The notes: a model not told the origin generated them from the letters alone. 64,000 nucleotides of DNA from Sinanaerobacter chloroacetimidivorans (GCF_018128545.1 NZ_JAGSND010000001.1:482153-546152); one strand, 5' to 3'; positions 7,674 to 16,717 are shown, numbered from the stretch's first letter. A program made the numbers and translations.

Positions 7674-8474
7674 TTAAATTGTGGCCTTTGGTTTACTGTA
7701 CCCTAATTGTTTTGATATTTTATTTGCAGTTTCCACAACAAATCTGGAATAGGCGGTCAAATGGGTACTTTCTTCGAATCTGTACTTGGGACAGGATACG
7801 CTGATAGCCCCGATAGGATTTCCATGATAATCAAATATGGGAGCCCCAAAGGAAATCAAGCCATCTACATATTCCTCATCATCCATGGAATAACCGTCTT
7901 CCCGAACTTTCTGCAGCTTCTCCTGAAGCTCCTCATAGTTTTCAGCCGTATGCCTTGTAAACTTTTCATAAGACACAGGTTTCATCAATTCCTTGAGTTC
8001 ATCTTCAGGCAAGAAGGCAAGCACCGCTTTGCCCATTCCGGTACAATATCCCGGCACACTGGTACCTACGGTGATTCCCACCTTAATGGTGGAATTGCTT
8101 TCAATCTTATCGATATAAATCACATTACTGCCTACCCGCACACTTAGGTTAATGGTTTCTCCGGATTTTTCCGCCAAATCCTCTATGTACGGCCTTGCGA
8201 TATGTTTTAATCCGGTTTTCTCCATCACACGATTTCCCATCGCTAAAAGTTTCAGGCTGTTGGAATACTTTTTATTTTCCTTGTTCTGGTTGATATAACC
8301 GGCATTTTTCATGGTAGTAACCAAACGATGCACGGTTGCCTTATCCATAGACAGTCTTTCACTCAGATCTCCCAGGCTCAGCTCACCAGCCATATCCAAT
8401 TCTTCCATAATCAGGAATGCCTTTCTGATGGATTTTACGTCATTTGATTTATCTTTCACCAGATCACCGTACAT
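7674..8474 (-). CDS. IclR-family transcriptional regulator
   Basis: A 266-residue regulator. An N-terminal winged helix-turn-helix occupies about residues 12-75 (MDKATVHRLVTTMKNAGYI holds the recognition helix), and a C-terminal IclR effector domain covers about 90-260 (VPGYCTGMGKAVLAFLP). IclR proteins usually control a neighbouring catabolic operon and bind a small carboxylate. It lies inside the operon between the formate channel and panB. The 21-bp palindrome just downstream of the fhs promoter (12562-12582) is a plausible operator. The effector may be pantoate, pantothenate or 2-oxoisovalerate; that is inference. Confidence 0.92.
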   Translation of the reverse strand: MYGDLVKDKSNDVKSIRKAFLIMEELDMAGELSLGDLSERLSMDKATVHRLVTTMKNAGYINQNKENKKYSNSLKLLAMGNRVMEKTGLKHIARPYIEDLAEKSGETINLSVRVGSNVIYIDKIESNSTIKVGITVGTSVPGYCTGMGKAVLAFLPEDELKELMKPVSYEKFTRHTAENYEELQEKLQKVREDGYSMDDEEYVDGLISFGAPIFDYHGNPIGAISVSCPKYRFEESTHLTAYSRFVVETANKISKQLGYSKPKATI

Positions 8475-8503
8475 AATGGTTCCTCCATTTACAAAATAGT
8501 ACC

Positions 8504-9337
8504 TTACGCCTTGTTATACACATACCAGTATCCCATAGCCACCAGCAAACCTCCGCCGATGATATTTCCGATGGTAACCGGAATTAAATTATGCAGAAAG
8601 AAGCTGCTCCAGGAAAGGGAAGCCAGTGCATCTCCGGATAAATGAGCCAGTTCTGCAAAGACAGAATTGCCTTTCACAAAGATACCAGCCGGGATATAAT
8701 ACATATTCGCAACGCTATGCTCGAATCCTGAAGTGATAAACAGCCAGATCGGGAAGAAAACAGCAAATATTTTTCCCGTCATGGTCTCAGCGCCATAGGA
8801 TATCCATACAGCCAGACAAACCAGCCAATTACACATAATGCCTAAAAAAAGCGCCGAAATAAAATCTAAATTCACTTTATAAACTGCGGTTTTTAAGGTG
8901 ACTGCACCAAGCATGCCAGCGCCGCTTTCAAACAAACCGGAATTGGCCATCATATAGGCGATGAACAGGGAACCTATCAAATTTCCGACATAGACGATCA
9001 CCCAGTTTCTGAGCATGCTGCCCAGTTTTACTTTTTTCTCGCAAATTGCGGCGAGGATCAGGGTATTCCCGGTGAAAAGCTCTCCTCCTGCCAATACCAC
9101 CAGCATAAGTCCTGTACCGAAGACTGCCCCTGCAAGCACTTTTCCGAGACCATAGGTTTCAGGATTGGAAAACAAGTTGAAAGCCGCCATATTGGATCCT
9201 TCTGCGGCAAATGCGATAAATGCTCCTGCCATTACGCTTAAAATCAGCAGTTTACTAAAGCTTCCGTTTACTTTGTCCTGTGCCATGGATATCGTGTAAT
9301 CTAGTATTTCGGCGGGCTTCAGCGGTTTTTTATCCAT
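8504..9337 (-). CDS. focA: Formate/nitrite transporter family channel (FocA-like)
   Basis: A 277-residue membrane protein of the FNT family with about six helices. It shows GGELFTGNT near residue 84, CNWLVCLAVW in the fourth helix, and FEHSVANMYYIPAG near residue 204, whose His is the central gating residue in FocA. FNT channels move formate, nitrite or hydrosulfide. Its position 11 nt behind folD and in line with fhs points to formate export. Nitrite is less likely because no nitrite enzyme is nearby. Confidence 0.9.
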   Translation of the reverse strand: MDKKPLKPAEILDYTISMAQDKVNGSFSKLLILSVMAGAFIAFAAEGSNMAAFNLFSNPETYGLGKVLAGAVFGTGLMLVVLAGGELFTGNTLILAAICEKKVKLGSMLRNWVIVYVGNLIGSLFIAYMMANSGLFESGAGMLGAVTLKTAVYKVNLDFISALFLGIMCNWLVCLAVWISYGAETMTGKIFAVFFPIWLFITSGFEHSVANMYYIPAGIFVKGNSVFAELAHLSGDALASLSWSSFFLHNLIPVTIGNIIGGGLLVAMGYWYVYNKA

Positions 9338-9348
9338 TCCTTCACCCT

Positions 9349-10194
9349 CTATTGTTCCTGCAGTTTCATGGCTTTGATGACATGATACAAGAGAATCATG
9401 GAAGTTACGGTTCCCACTCCCCCCGGCACCGGTGTAACAGCTGCTGCTTTTTCCGCTACCGGTTCAAAATCTATGTCGCCGCACATGACATTATCCACAA
9501 AATTGATTCCAACATCTACTACAACAGACTTTTCGGAAAAATAATCAGCTCCGAAATATTTTCCTTTTCCTGCACCGGTCACTACGATATCTGCATTGGA
9601 AGTGATCTGAGAGAGATTTTCCGTTTTCGAATGGCAGATGGTTACTGTGGCATTTTCTCCAAGGAACAGCATGGCCAAAGGTCTGCCAAGGACCATGCTG
9701 CGGTTGATCACAGCTACATTTTTTCCGCGCAGATCATATTGATAATATTTCAGTATTTCTATAACAGCCTCCGGAGTGCAAGGTGCAATTCCGCTGTTGT
9801 CGCCGTTAAAGACCTTTTCCGTATTAACGGGACTCATGCAGTCAATATCCTTTTCCGGCTTTATGGTTTTTGCAATGATCTCCATATCGAGCTGCTTGGG
9901 CAGCGGCCTGAATATTAAAATACCATGTATTTCAGGGTTTTCATTGAGATTCTGCAGAACTCCAAGGAAGTTTTCCATATCTATATTATTGTCAACCTGC
10001 ACTACTTCCGCTATCATGCCGAGCTCTTTGCAGTTTTTCAGAATTCTGGCTTCATAAGCGATATCGTCAGGCCTTTCACCTACTCTGAGGATTGCCAGCC
10101 TGGGCAGATTTTTGCCATTCTCTTTGCAAAATTCTACTTCTTTTAGAATTTCATCCTTGATTTTGTCTGCTACCGGTTTTCCCTTTAACAACAT
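9349..10194 (-). CDS. folD: FolD-family methylene-THF dehydrogenase lacking cyclohydrolase residues
   Basis: A 281-residue FolD homologue with the NAD(P)-site PVPGGVGTVT near the C-terminus and EKDIDCMSP around residue 116. Aligned by eye to bifunctional FolD/MTHFD1, the cyclohydrolase Lys (human Lys56, within YxxxKxK) is Ile here (AYEARILKNC). The Gln of LVQLPL (human Gln100) is Phe (LIFRPLP). The Asp of EKDxD is kept. So it probably only oxidises methylene-THF to methenyl-THF. The hydrolysis step would then fall to FchA, whose gene overlaps the folD start by 10 nt. Start ATG 10194. Confidence 0.9.
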   Translation of the reverse strand: MLLKGKPVADKIKDEILKEVEFCKENGKNLPRLAILRVGERPDDIAYEARILKNCKELGMIAEVVQVDNNIDMENFLGVLQNLNENPEIHGILIFRPLPKQLDMEIIAKTIKPEKDIDCMSPVNTEKVFNGDNSGIAPCTPEAVIEILKYYQYDLRGKNVAVINRSMVLGRPLAMLFLGENATVTICHSKTENLSQITSNADIVVTGAGKGKYFGADYFSEKSVVVDVGINFVDNVMCGDIDFEPVAEKAAAVTPVPGGVGTVTSMILLYHVIKAMKLQEQ

Positions 10195-10811
10195 AATTGG
10201 CCCTCCACATATTGATAAACCTTGTCTGCAAGCACAATTCCTTCCTCAAGAATGGAATCCAGTTTCTTTTGCAGTTTCTCTTTCAGTTCTTCATCCTTCA
10301 TCAGCTTCAAATTGATGAGAACATTGAGTTTCGCCCCCTGCAGTGCCGCTTTGCAGAAAATGACACCTACTCCCGCATCACTTACCACAAGTCTGCTGCC
10401 TTTCTGTGCATAGAGGTCCAGGATTTTGATTCCTTCCAGACAGCATTCCGCAATGGCCAGCGGCACTTCTGCTGCCTGGATCAATGCCTGCTGCAGCACC
10501 TTATCCTTTTCCAGCTTTTCTTCTTCCGTTGAGGAAGGCAAACCGTAAGCTTTTGCAAGTGGTTCGAAAGCTGCGGCATCTTTTGCTACCAATGCATTCA
10601 ATCGATCCGTCAAAGCTTCCGATTTGATGAGCAGGTTTTGAATCTCCTCTTCCACATCCTGATACTTTTTCTTTCCGGTGGTAAGATTCCCCACCATACT
10701 TCCCAGGGCAACCCCAATGGAGCCTACCAATGCAGAAGCTCCGCCGCCGCCGGGAACCGGTTCTTTGGATGCCAGAGAATTGATAAATTCAATACAACTG
10801 TTGTTTAACAT
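10185..10811 (-). CDS. fchA: Cyclodeaminase/methenyl-THF cyclohydrolase (FchA)
   Basis: A 208-residue, largely helical protein of the formiminotransferase-cyclodeaminase C-domain family. The signature PVPGGGGASALVGSIG lies at about residues 18-33. In acetogens and other Clostridia this protein serves as methenyl-THF cyclohydrolase. Next to fhs (9 nt) and overlapping a folD that lacks its own cyclohydrolase residues, that role is the best reading. No histidine or glycine-formimino genes are nearby, so formimino-THF deamination is less likely. Full length. Confidence 0.92.
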   Translation of the reverse strand: MLNNSCIEFINSLASKEPVPGGGGASALVGSIGVALGSMVGNLTTGKKKYQDVEEEIQNLLIKSEALTDRLNALVAKDAAAFEPLAKAYGLPSSTEEEKLEKDKVLQQALIQAAEVPLAIAECCLEGIKILDLYAQKGSRLVVSDAGVGVIFCKAALQGAKLNVLINLKLMKDEELKEKLQKKLDSILEEGIVLADKVYQYVEGQLCC

Positions 10812-10820
10812 CCGGTCCTC

Positions 10821-12500
10821 CTAAAATAATCCGGAAATTTTCCCGGTACGATCCACATCGATCATTTCAGCTGCAGGTACCTTGGGCAGCCCTGGCATCG
10901 TCATAATATCACCTGTGATGGCAACAACAAATCCGGCGCCAATGGAAGGCTTGATGTTTCTGACGGTAATTCTGAAGCCTGACGGTCTTGCGAGCTTTTT
11001 CGGGTCATCCGAAAGTGAATATTGTGTTTTTGCCATACAAATCGGCAGATTGCCATAGCCTAAAGCTTCGATCTCTTCGATTTGCTTTAGGGAGCTGCCA
11101 ATATAATCAACGCCGTCCGCCCCATAGATCTTTGTTGCGATGGCTTCAATCTTTTCACGAATGGTTAAGGTCTCATCATAAGCAAATCTAAAATGATTTT
11201 CACCTTTCTCAATTACTTTTACGACTTCCTGTGCCAGTGCAACGCCGCCTTCTCCGCCTTTGGCCCAGACTTCCGACAAAATAACATTGACGTTTAATTC
11301 CTTACACCTGTTTTCAATATAGGAAAGCTCTGCTTCCGTATCTGTAGGGAATCGGTTGATGGCAACCACAGCAGGAAGCCCGAAAACACCGGTGATATTT
11401 TCCACATGCTTGAGCAGATTTTCAATACCCTTTTCCAAGGCCGCTACATTTTCGTTGTTCAAGTCTGCCTTTAGGACTCCGCCGTGGAGTTTCAAGGCTC
11501 TTGCTGTTGCAACGATAACGACGGCATCAGGCTTTAATCCGCTTAATCTGCATTTTATATCTAAAAATTTCTCAGCTCCAAGATCAGCACCGAAACCTGC
11601 TTCCGTAACTACATAATCCCCCAGCTTTAATGCTATTTTGGTTGCCATAACACTGTTGCAGCCATGAGCGATATTCGCAAAAGGACCTCCATGAATAAAT
11701 GCAGGTGTATGTTCCAGAGTTTGAACCAAATTAGGCTTCAGGGCGTCCTTCAAAAGTGCTGCAACAGCTCCCTGGGCCTTTAAATTTCCGACGGTTACCG
11801 GTTTTCCTTCATAGGTGTAGGCCACAATAATTCTCGCAACTTTGGATTTCAAATCCTCCAAATCATTGGACAGGCAGAGTACAGCCATGATTTCCGAAGC
11901 AACGGAGATGTCAAAGCCGTCCTCTCTGGGGGTTCCGTTGGCTTTTCCGCCAAGACCGTTCACCATGAACCGAAGCTGCCGGTCATTCATATCAAGACAT
12001 CTTTTCCAGATGATTCTTCGAACATCAATATTCAGGTCATTTCCCTGCTGAATATGATTATCCATCAGTGCTGCAATCAGATTATTCGCTGTAGTTACCG
12101 CATGAATATCCCCGGTAAAATGCAAATTGATGTCTTCCATAGGTACTACCTGGGCATAGCCGCCTCCGGCCGCTCCGCCCTTGACACCAAAAACTGGTCC
12201 TAGAGAAGGTTCTCTCAGAGCAATAACTGTTTTTTTGCCGATCTTACTTAAAGCATCTCCTAAGCCTACCGTGGTAGTGGTTTTGCCTTCTCCTGCCGGA
12301 GTGGGGTTAATAGCCGTTACAAGAATCAGCTTGCCGTTTTCTTTTTCCGCATAGCGATCCAAAAGATTATAGTCAATCTTCGCTTTATGTTTTCCGTAGC
12401 ATTCCACATATTCATCTTCAATTGACAGATAATCAGCTATTTCACCTATCACTTTAGGTTTTGCTTCCTGTGCGATTTCTATATCACTTTTAAAGCTCAT
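10821..12500 (-). CDS. fhs: Formate-tetrahydrofolate ligase (formyl-THF synthetase)
   Basis: A 559-residue Fhs of normal length. It shows the ATP-binding [18 protein letters not shown] near residue 67 and the family blocks [22 protein letters not shown], broken here as [14 protein letters not shown] and AAGGGYAQV. The enzyme makes formyl-THF from formate with ATP. Run backwards it gives ATP plus formate, as in purinolytic clostridia. It is the first gene of the pan/vor/folate run, with an AGGAGGAG ribosome site and a strong sigma-A promoter about 110-135 nt upstream. With the FNT channel in the same operon, the energy-yielding direction is likely. Confidence 0.97.
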   Translation of the reverse strand: MSFKSDIEIAQEAKPKVIGEIADYLSIEDEYVECYGKHKAKIDYNLLDRYAEKENGKLILVTAINPTPAGEGKTTTTVGLGDALSKIGKKTVIALREPSLGPVFGVKGGAAGGGYAQVVPMEDINLHFTGDIHAVTTANNLIAALMDNHIQQGNDLNIDVRRIIWKRCLDMNDRQLRFMVNGLGGKANGTPREDGFDISVASEIMAVLCLSNDLEDLKSKVARIIVAYTYEGKPVTVGNLKAQGAVAALLKDALKPNLVQTLEHTPAFIHGGPFANIAHGCNSVMATKIALKLGDYVVTEAGFGADLGAEKFLDIKCRLSGLKPDAVVIVATARALKLHGGVLKADLNNENVAALEKGIENLLKHVENITGVFGLPAVVAINRFPTDTEAELSYIENRCKELNVNVILSEVWAKGGEGGVALAQEVVKVIEKGENHFRFAYDETLTIREKIEAIATKIYGADGVDYIGSSLKQIEEIEALGYGNLPICMAKTQYSLSDDPKKLARPSGFRITVRNIKPSIGAGFVVAITGDIMTMPGLPKVPAAEMIDVDRTGKISGLF

Positions 12501-12561
12501 TTTTCTCCTCCTGTTTTAACAAATACTGCAATAATTGCATTTCGAAACGACGTCGATCTAC

Positions 12562-12582
12562 ATATTTCGTATTGTGAAATAT
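12562..12582. promoter_or_regulatory. 21-bp palindrome, candidate IclR operator
   Basis: The sequence ATATTTC-7nt-GAAATAT is a perfect inverted repeat, located 27-47 bp downstream of the fhs -10 box, where a repressor would block transcription. A nearby TTTCGAAA (about 12539-12546) forms a possible second half-site. The operon's own IclR protein is the obvious candidate ligand; no binding is shown. Confidence 0.5.
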
Positions 12583-12608
12583 CGTTTTAAATTCCATTAT
12601 TTATAACA

Positions 12609-12637
12609 ATTCTACTGCTATCTGCCGAAAAAATCAA
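12609..12637 (-). promoter_or_regulatory. Sigma-A promoter of the fhs...panF operon
   Basis: On the minus strand: -35 TTGATT (12632-12637), a 17-bp spacer, and -10 TAGAAT (12609-12614). The predicted start near 12602 gives a leader of about 100 nt. It is the only strong promoter seen upstream of fhs after the terminator at 12821-12845. Confidence 0.75.
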
Positions 12638-12820
12638 GGTTATTTTTCATGCATACATGATTAAACAAAAATATTTTTGGCATATTAAAAAAAATTATTA
12701 TATAAAAAAAATCTTCTTTATTAAAAAGGATATCGATTAAATACACACTTTTTACAAAGAAGTTTTTTTATAATGAAGGTCTCTATTCGCCGAATTTTTT
12801 GATGCGATATTTTCCTCAAT

Positions 12821-13037
12821 AAAAAAATCCCGACATGTCGTCAGGTTCATAATTCACACCCTATCTTAGATAGGGGGGTACTCTGTTTCTGCTTCTGTCT
12901 TCCACTCAGAGGAGGCTTGACATAGGCTACGAAAACTCGAATTCCCAAGGTCAAAATGTAGGTTGAATTATAAGTCCTAAACGATCATTTCAGGATTAAT
13001 TTAACGTGTTAAGTTAAGATGATCTCTCTTAATCTGT
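12821..13037 (-). ncRNA. Structured RNA of about 217 nt with its own promoter and terminator; class not identified
   Basis: The promoter is TTGTAA (13067-13072), 17 bp, TATAAT (13044-13049). It predicts a start near 13037. The transcript ends in a terminator with stem CCTGAC/GTCGGG and seven Ts (12821-12845). In between, ATAATTCA near 12960-12972 pairs with TGAATTAT near 12846-12853. GATCAT pairs with ATGATC, TTGAC with GTCAA, CTCTG with CAGAG, and a CCCTATC/GATAGGG hairpin competes with the long-range stem. No convincing ORF is present. Folate, ZTP and glycine riboswitch signatures are missing. Because fhs has its own promoter downstream, this is probably a free RNA. Length and end-to-end pairing would suit a raiA-type or 6S-like RNA; neither is proven. 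Confidence 0.6.
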
Positions 13038-13171
13038 AACTTTATTATATACGATTTTCTCGTATTTTACAAATGTAATTATTGCCATAATCATAACTTT
13101 TTTTGTTTTTTTGTGTCTCTAATTGAGTATCAAAATTGGCGAGGGGTACCCCTTCTGCACATCCCTGTTTA

Positions 13172-13201
13172 TCTAACAAACAGCCGCCGATATCGGCGGC
13201 T
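13172..13201 (-). terminator. Terminator after preA
   Basis: A perfect palindrome AGCCGCCGAT/ATCGGCGGCT (13182-13201) is followed on the minus strand by a short T-rich run (GTTTGTTAG), 9 nt after the preA stop. It separates preTA from the structured RNA and the fhs operon. Confidence 0.8.
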
Positions 13202-13209
13202 TATCTCTT

Positions 13210-14469
13210 TTATTCGTATCTGGTTGCAAAGTTAATATCTGTCGGTGTTCTCTTGGATTCATCCTTGTACCGAATTGTCCCCGGAGTAATGCAATCTTCA
13301 ACTGGACATACGTTAAGGCATAGATGACAGCCGACACATTCGTCGTTAACGGTAGGTCTTCTCTTTTCAAAATCCCAGTTGATCGCCTGATGGGCTGCAT
13401 CAAAGCAGGAAACATAACATCTTCCGCAGCCAATACACTTTTCATGGTCGATATCAACGATAACCTTCACATTTCGATCCAGCTCTTCAGCAGGGATAAT
13501 ATTAGGAAGAGCCAGTCCAACCATATCCTCAACCTTTTTGAATCCTTTTTCCTCCATATAGTAGGACAATCCGCTGATCATATCCGATACGATACGATAA
13601 CCGTACTGCATAACAGAAGTGGTTACCTGTACATTGTGGCTTCCCACTAAAATAAATTCCAAAGCATCTCTCCAGGTCTCGATTCCTCCGATTCCGCTCA
13701 TCTGTATATTTTTCAGCAGCGGATGCTGTTTCATCTGCGCAATGAATCGTAGTCCAATAGGCTTTACAGCAGCTCCTGAGTAACCGGAAATGGATGATTT
13801 TCCTCCTACTACAGGCATGGCTGTCATATGCTCCAGATTAATGTTTGTGATAGATTTAATGGTGTTGATGGCCGATATTCCTTTAGCTCCGCCTTCAATA
13901 GCCGCAATAGCCGGTATTTCCATATTTCCGATATTCGGTGTCATCTTGGCAATAACAGGAATATGCGTGGATCTGGATACTGCGTTTGAATACTGTCTTA
14001 CTAAATCCGGGTTTTGTCCTACGTCCGAGCCCATGGCATGACTGGTCATTTGCGGGCATGAGAAATTGCACTCAATGAGGTCGGCTCCCGCATCGGTTAC
14101 CAGCTTTGCCAGGTCCTCCCATTCTTCATCAGTACTTCCCATAATCGTAGCCACCATGATCTTATCCGGATAATCTCTTTTTAAACGGTAAATAGCCTGG
14201 AGGTTATCTTCAAGAGGTTTATCCGATATCTGTTCCATGTTTTTAAAGCCGATCCATGGTGTTGATTCTTTTGTTACATTATCAAATCGAGGAGAACATT
14301 CATCAGCGATAAATCTGCCGACTGTTTTGAAAAATACGCCTCCCCATCCCGATTCATAGGCTTTGGCAACCATATCGTAGCATCCTCCAACTGGAGAAGA
14401 GGATAAGAAAAATGGATTTTCGCATTTCACGCCTAAATATTCTATTGATAAATCTACTTTATTTGCCAT
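13210..14469 (-). CDS. preA: NAD-dependent dihydropyrimidine dehydrogenase subunit PreA
   Basis: A 419-residue FMN/Fe-S subunit. The N-terminal two thirds is a dihydroorotate dehydrogenase-like barrel. It includes [10 protein letters not shown] with the catalytic Cys, and [11 protein letters not shown] and [15 protein letters not shown] in the FMN region. The C-terminus carries two [4Fe-4S] motifs, [13 protein letters not shown] and [13 protein letters not shown] chose ATG 14469, one base past the preT stop; a GTG four codons earlier is possible. With PreT it reduces uracil and thymine with NADH, opening the reductive pyrimidine pathway that ends in beta-alanine. No dihydropyrimidinase gene lies in the window. 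Confidence 0.92.
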   Translation of the reverse strand: MANKVDLSIEYLGVKCENPFFLSSSPVGGCYDMVAKAYESGWGGVFFKTVGRFIADECSPRFDNVTKESTPWIGFKNMEQISDKPLEDNLQAIYRLKRDYPDKIMVATIMGSTDEEWEDLAKLVTDAGADLIECNFSCPQMTSHAMGSDVGQNPDLVRQYSNAVSRSTHIPVIAKMTPNIGNMEIPAIAAIEGGAKGISAINTIKSITNINLEHMTAMPVVGGKSSISGYSGAAVKPIGLRFIAQMKQHPLLKNIQMSGIGGIETWRDALEFILVGSHNVQVTTSVMQYGYRIVSDMISGLSYYMEEKGFKKVEDMVGLALPNIIPAEELDRNVKVIVDIDHEKCIGCGRCYVSCFDAAHQAINWDFEKRRPTVNDECVGCHLCLNVCPVEDCITPGTIRYKDESKRTPTDINFATRYE

Positions 14470-14470
14470 A

Positions 14471-15787
14471 TTATTGGACACCTTCTTTCTTGGACAGATA
14501 ATTCATAATACTTTCAGCGACTGATTTTCCCACTGCCACTGCCTCAACAACCGTCTTGCCTCCATTGACAATATCACCTGCGGCAAAAATACCTTCAATG
14601 TTTGTAAATCCTTTGTTTGAATCACAAGCGATTGTACCGTTATCATTCAGTTCGACCTCAGCAATCTTTTTCATATCCTCTGCTTCCTGACCGATTGCAA
14701 AGATGATATGATCTGCCTTTAATGTTAATTGAGAGAAACCATCTGTGCCCTCTGCCAGCAAGCCTGTAACTTTTTCATTCTCGCCAAGGATTTCTACAGG
14801 CTTAAATTTTGTAAAAATGCTTACGCCTAAGGCTTGAACGTATTCTAACTCAGCGATATCCGCAGGTGCTTCTTCAATACTCCTTCTATATACAATCGTA
14901 ACTCGATCTGCCCCCAACAGTTTTGCCGTTGAGGCACAGTCCATGGCAACGTCTCCTCCGCCGATTACGATCACTTCGCCATCTACCTTCATCTCACCAT
15001 TTGAAGATCTGGCTTTTTTCAGGAAATCCACCGCATAAGTGACACCTTTCATATATTTTCCTTTGACATCGATTTCTTTTGATTTCCAAAGACCTGTTCC
15101 AATAAAGAAAGCTTTAAAACCTTGTTTCTTCAAATCTTCAATGGTGATATCTCTGCCTACCTTTGTGTTCATAACAAATTCTACGCCAAGATCCTTCACC
15201 TTCTGGATGTCAAAATCGACAACGTCCTGGGGCAGTCTGGGAGGAATGATTCCATAGGTCAATACTCCGCCAGGCTTTTCAAATTCTTCAAAAATAGTAA
15301 CCTTATATCCCTCTCTGGCCAGTCTTTGGGCACAGGAAAGTGAAGCCGGTCCCGAACCGATACATGCAACCTTTTCCTTGTCAGCTTTGGGTGCCTCAAA
15401 AACTTGTAAATTCATTTCTTTTTCCATGGCAACAGCAAAAGCCTGAAGCCTTCCGATCTGAATCGGTCTGTCAATTCCGGTTCTGCTGCATGCTTCCTCG
15501 CACAATCTGTCATACGGGCATACCTTTGCGGTACATCCACCCAAGGCGTTAGCCTCTCTGATTGTTGCCGCAGCGCCCTTTATGTTTCTAAATCGGATAG
15601 AACGAATAAAATCTGCCGGTTTTGTATCAGCCGGGCATCCTTTACTGCAGGGGGCATCATAGCATAATACACATCTGGCAGCTTCTTCCATCGCTGTTCT
15701 GATATTATAACCATGAACCGCTTCGTCTAAATAATCTCTCTTTATTTCTTTTCCATTTAATTGATTTTTGTCAGTTACTTTACTCAA
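14471..15787 (-). CDS. preT: NAD-dependent dihydropyrimidine dehydrogenase subunit PreT
   Basis: A 438-residue flavoprotein of the GltD/PreT family. The N-terminal Fe-S region has [16 protein letters not shown] and [20 protein letters not shown]. Then come an FAD site ([19 protein letters not shown]) and an NAD(P) site ([20 protein letters not shown]). The start is read as TTG 15787, preceded at proper distance by GAGGAGG. The ATG at 15808 overlaps that ribosome site and is not used in this model. PreT passes electrons from NADH to PreA. preT and preA are adjacent and end in their own terminator, so they form a transcription unit apart from the fhs operon. Confidence 0.9.
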   Translation of the reverse strand: MSKVTDKNQLNGKEIKRDYLDEAVHGYNIRTAMEEAARCVLCYDAPCSKGCPADTKPADFIRSIRFRNIKGAAATIREANALGGCTAKVCPYDRLCEEACSRTGIDRPIQIGRLQAFAVAMEKEMNLQVFEAPKADKEKVACIGSGPASLSCAQRLAREGYKVTIFEEFEKPGGVLTYGIIPPRLPQDVVDFDIQKVKDLGVEFVMNTKVGRDITIEDLKKQGFKAFFIGTGLWKSKEIDVKGKYMKGVTYAVDFLKKARSSNGEMKVDGEVIVIGGGDVAMDCASTAKLLGADRVTIVYRRSIEEAPADIAELEYVQALGVSIFTKFKPVEILGENEKVTGLLAEGTDGFSQLTLKADHIIFAIGQEAEDMKKIAEVELNDNGTIACDSNKGFTNIEGIFAAGDIVNGGKTVVEAVAVGKSVAESIMNYLSKKEGVQ

Positions 15788-16087
15788 GATTTTTCCTCCT
15801 CTATTCATTTTTCTCAGATTCTTGCACTATGAAGAATGATTTCATATATAAGGTTGCAATTTGTCTATAGTATTTGTTTTCCGTTTCGATAAAATACAAA
15901 TAAAGTAAAAAAAAAGAAAAGGAAGAATACAGAGAAACAAGAAAGAAAGGAATCAAGAATACGGAGAAAAAAGTCAAAAAAGTCTAACAAATCAATAAGA
16001 AAAGATTACTATGGGTAATCATCCGTTCACACATATATACAAGTCAGACATATACTATTGTATCATGAATAACTGGAGTGGAACCGA
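15788..16087. other. Divergent intergenic region with a purine-rich tract
   Basis: This 300-bp gap separates preT (minus) from the plus-strand gene at 16088. Near preT is an inverted repeat GTATTT...AAATAC (15870-15897), a possible operator. From about 15897 to 15990 the plus strand is an almost pure A/G tract. A TATACT box and a GGAGTGG ribosome site precede the plus-strand gene. No ORF or RNA fold was recognised. Confidence 0.55.
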
Positions 16088-16705
16088 ATGCTTAATTATA
16101 TTACGATCAATCAATCAAATTATATTACATATGAGCAGATGAATCTTATCAATGAATTCAGAAAACATTATGTAAACCTATCCGTTTGGAGCAGAGCTCT
16201 GGCAATTTCTTTAAAATTTAATTTGGAGAATACTGGTCCGGTTTATGAGCGACTCCAACTGGAGGCCTTAAATACTTACCTTACGTTAGCTAATTTCTAT
16301 GGTAATGAGGCCACCCAAGAGTATTTAAATCTTTTAACACAGCAAATCATATTGTATAGGAGCGTCGTAGAGGCTATGCTGAACAACGATACCGAAACAG
16401 CCGACAGGGATTTAAAGAGACTCTATGATAATTCAGAGCTGATCGGTGATTATTTTGCGAGACTCAGTCCATACTGGGATAAGGAACAATGGGTCAATCT
16501 GCAGAGGCAATACATCGACGCATTATATAGCGGAGCTTTTTCAATTGTGCAAGGTGACTATCAAAGAGAAATAGAAATATTTGACAGGATGGTTTATTAC
16601 ACAAACCTAATGGCCGACTATACGTCAAGAGGGATTATGAGAAGTCTAACCTCTGGTCCTCCCATCGTTAATATGCCAGAAAATCAGTGTTATCAGAATT
16701 TCTAA
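16088..16705 (+). CDS. Conserved helical-bundle protein of unknown function
   Basis: A 205-residue protein that is almost entirely amphipathic helix. Its pattern (LINEFRKHYVNLSVWSRAL, a middle LLTQQIILYRSVVEAM, then GDYFARLSPYWDKEQW and EIEIFDRMVYYTNLMADYTSRGI) resembles a clostridial family sometimes mislabelled acetylglutamate kinase. No kinase motif is present. No signal peptide or membrane helix is seen. It is one of only two convincing plus-strand genes here, has GGAGTGG upstream of ATG 16088, and ends in its own terminator. Function unknown; membership of that family is by memory of the pattern. Confidence 0.75.
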   Translation: MLNYITINQSNYITYEQMNLINEFRKHYVNLSVWSRALAISLKFNLENTGPVYERLQLEALNTYLTLANFYGNEATQEYLNLLTQQIILYRSVVEAMLNNDTETADRDLKRLYDNSELIGDYFARLSPYWDKEQWVNLQRQYIDALYSGAFSIVQGDYQREIEIFDRMVYYTNLMADYTSRGIMRSLTSGPPIVNMPENQCYQNF

Positions 16706-16717
16706 AATCAAAACTTA

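Noticed and set aside
8504..9337. Nitrite transporter
   Set aside because: The FNT fold allows it, but no nitrite or sulfite enzyme is nearby, whereas formate-producing genes are directly upstream.
12501..13080. Folate (THF), ZTP or glycine riboswitch upstream of fhs
   Set aside because: None of the conserved core sequences of these classes is present on the minus strand, and the strong fhs promoter lies downstream of the terminator.
16088..16705. Acetylglutamate kinase
   Set aside because: Similar proteins carry this label, but no kinase fold motif or nucleotide-binding loop is visible.
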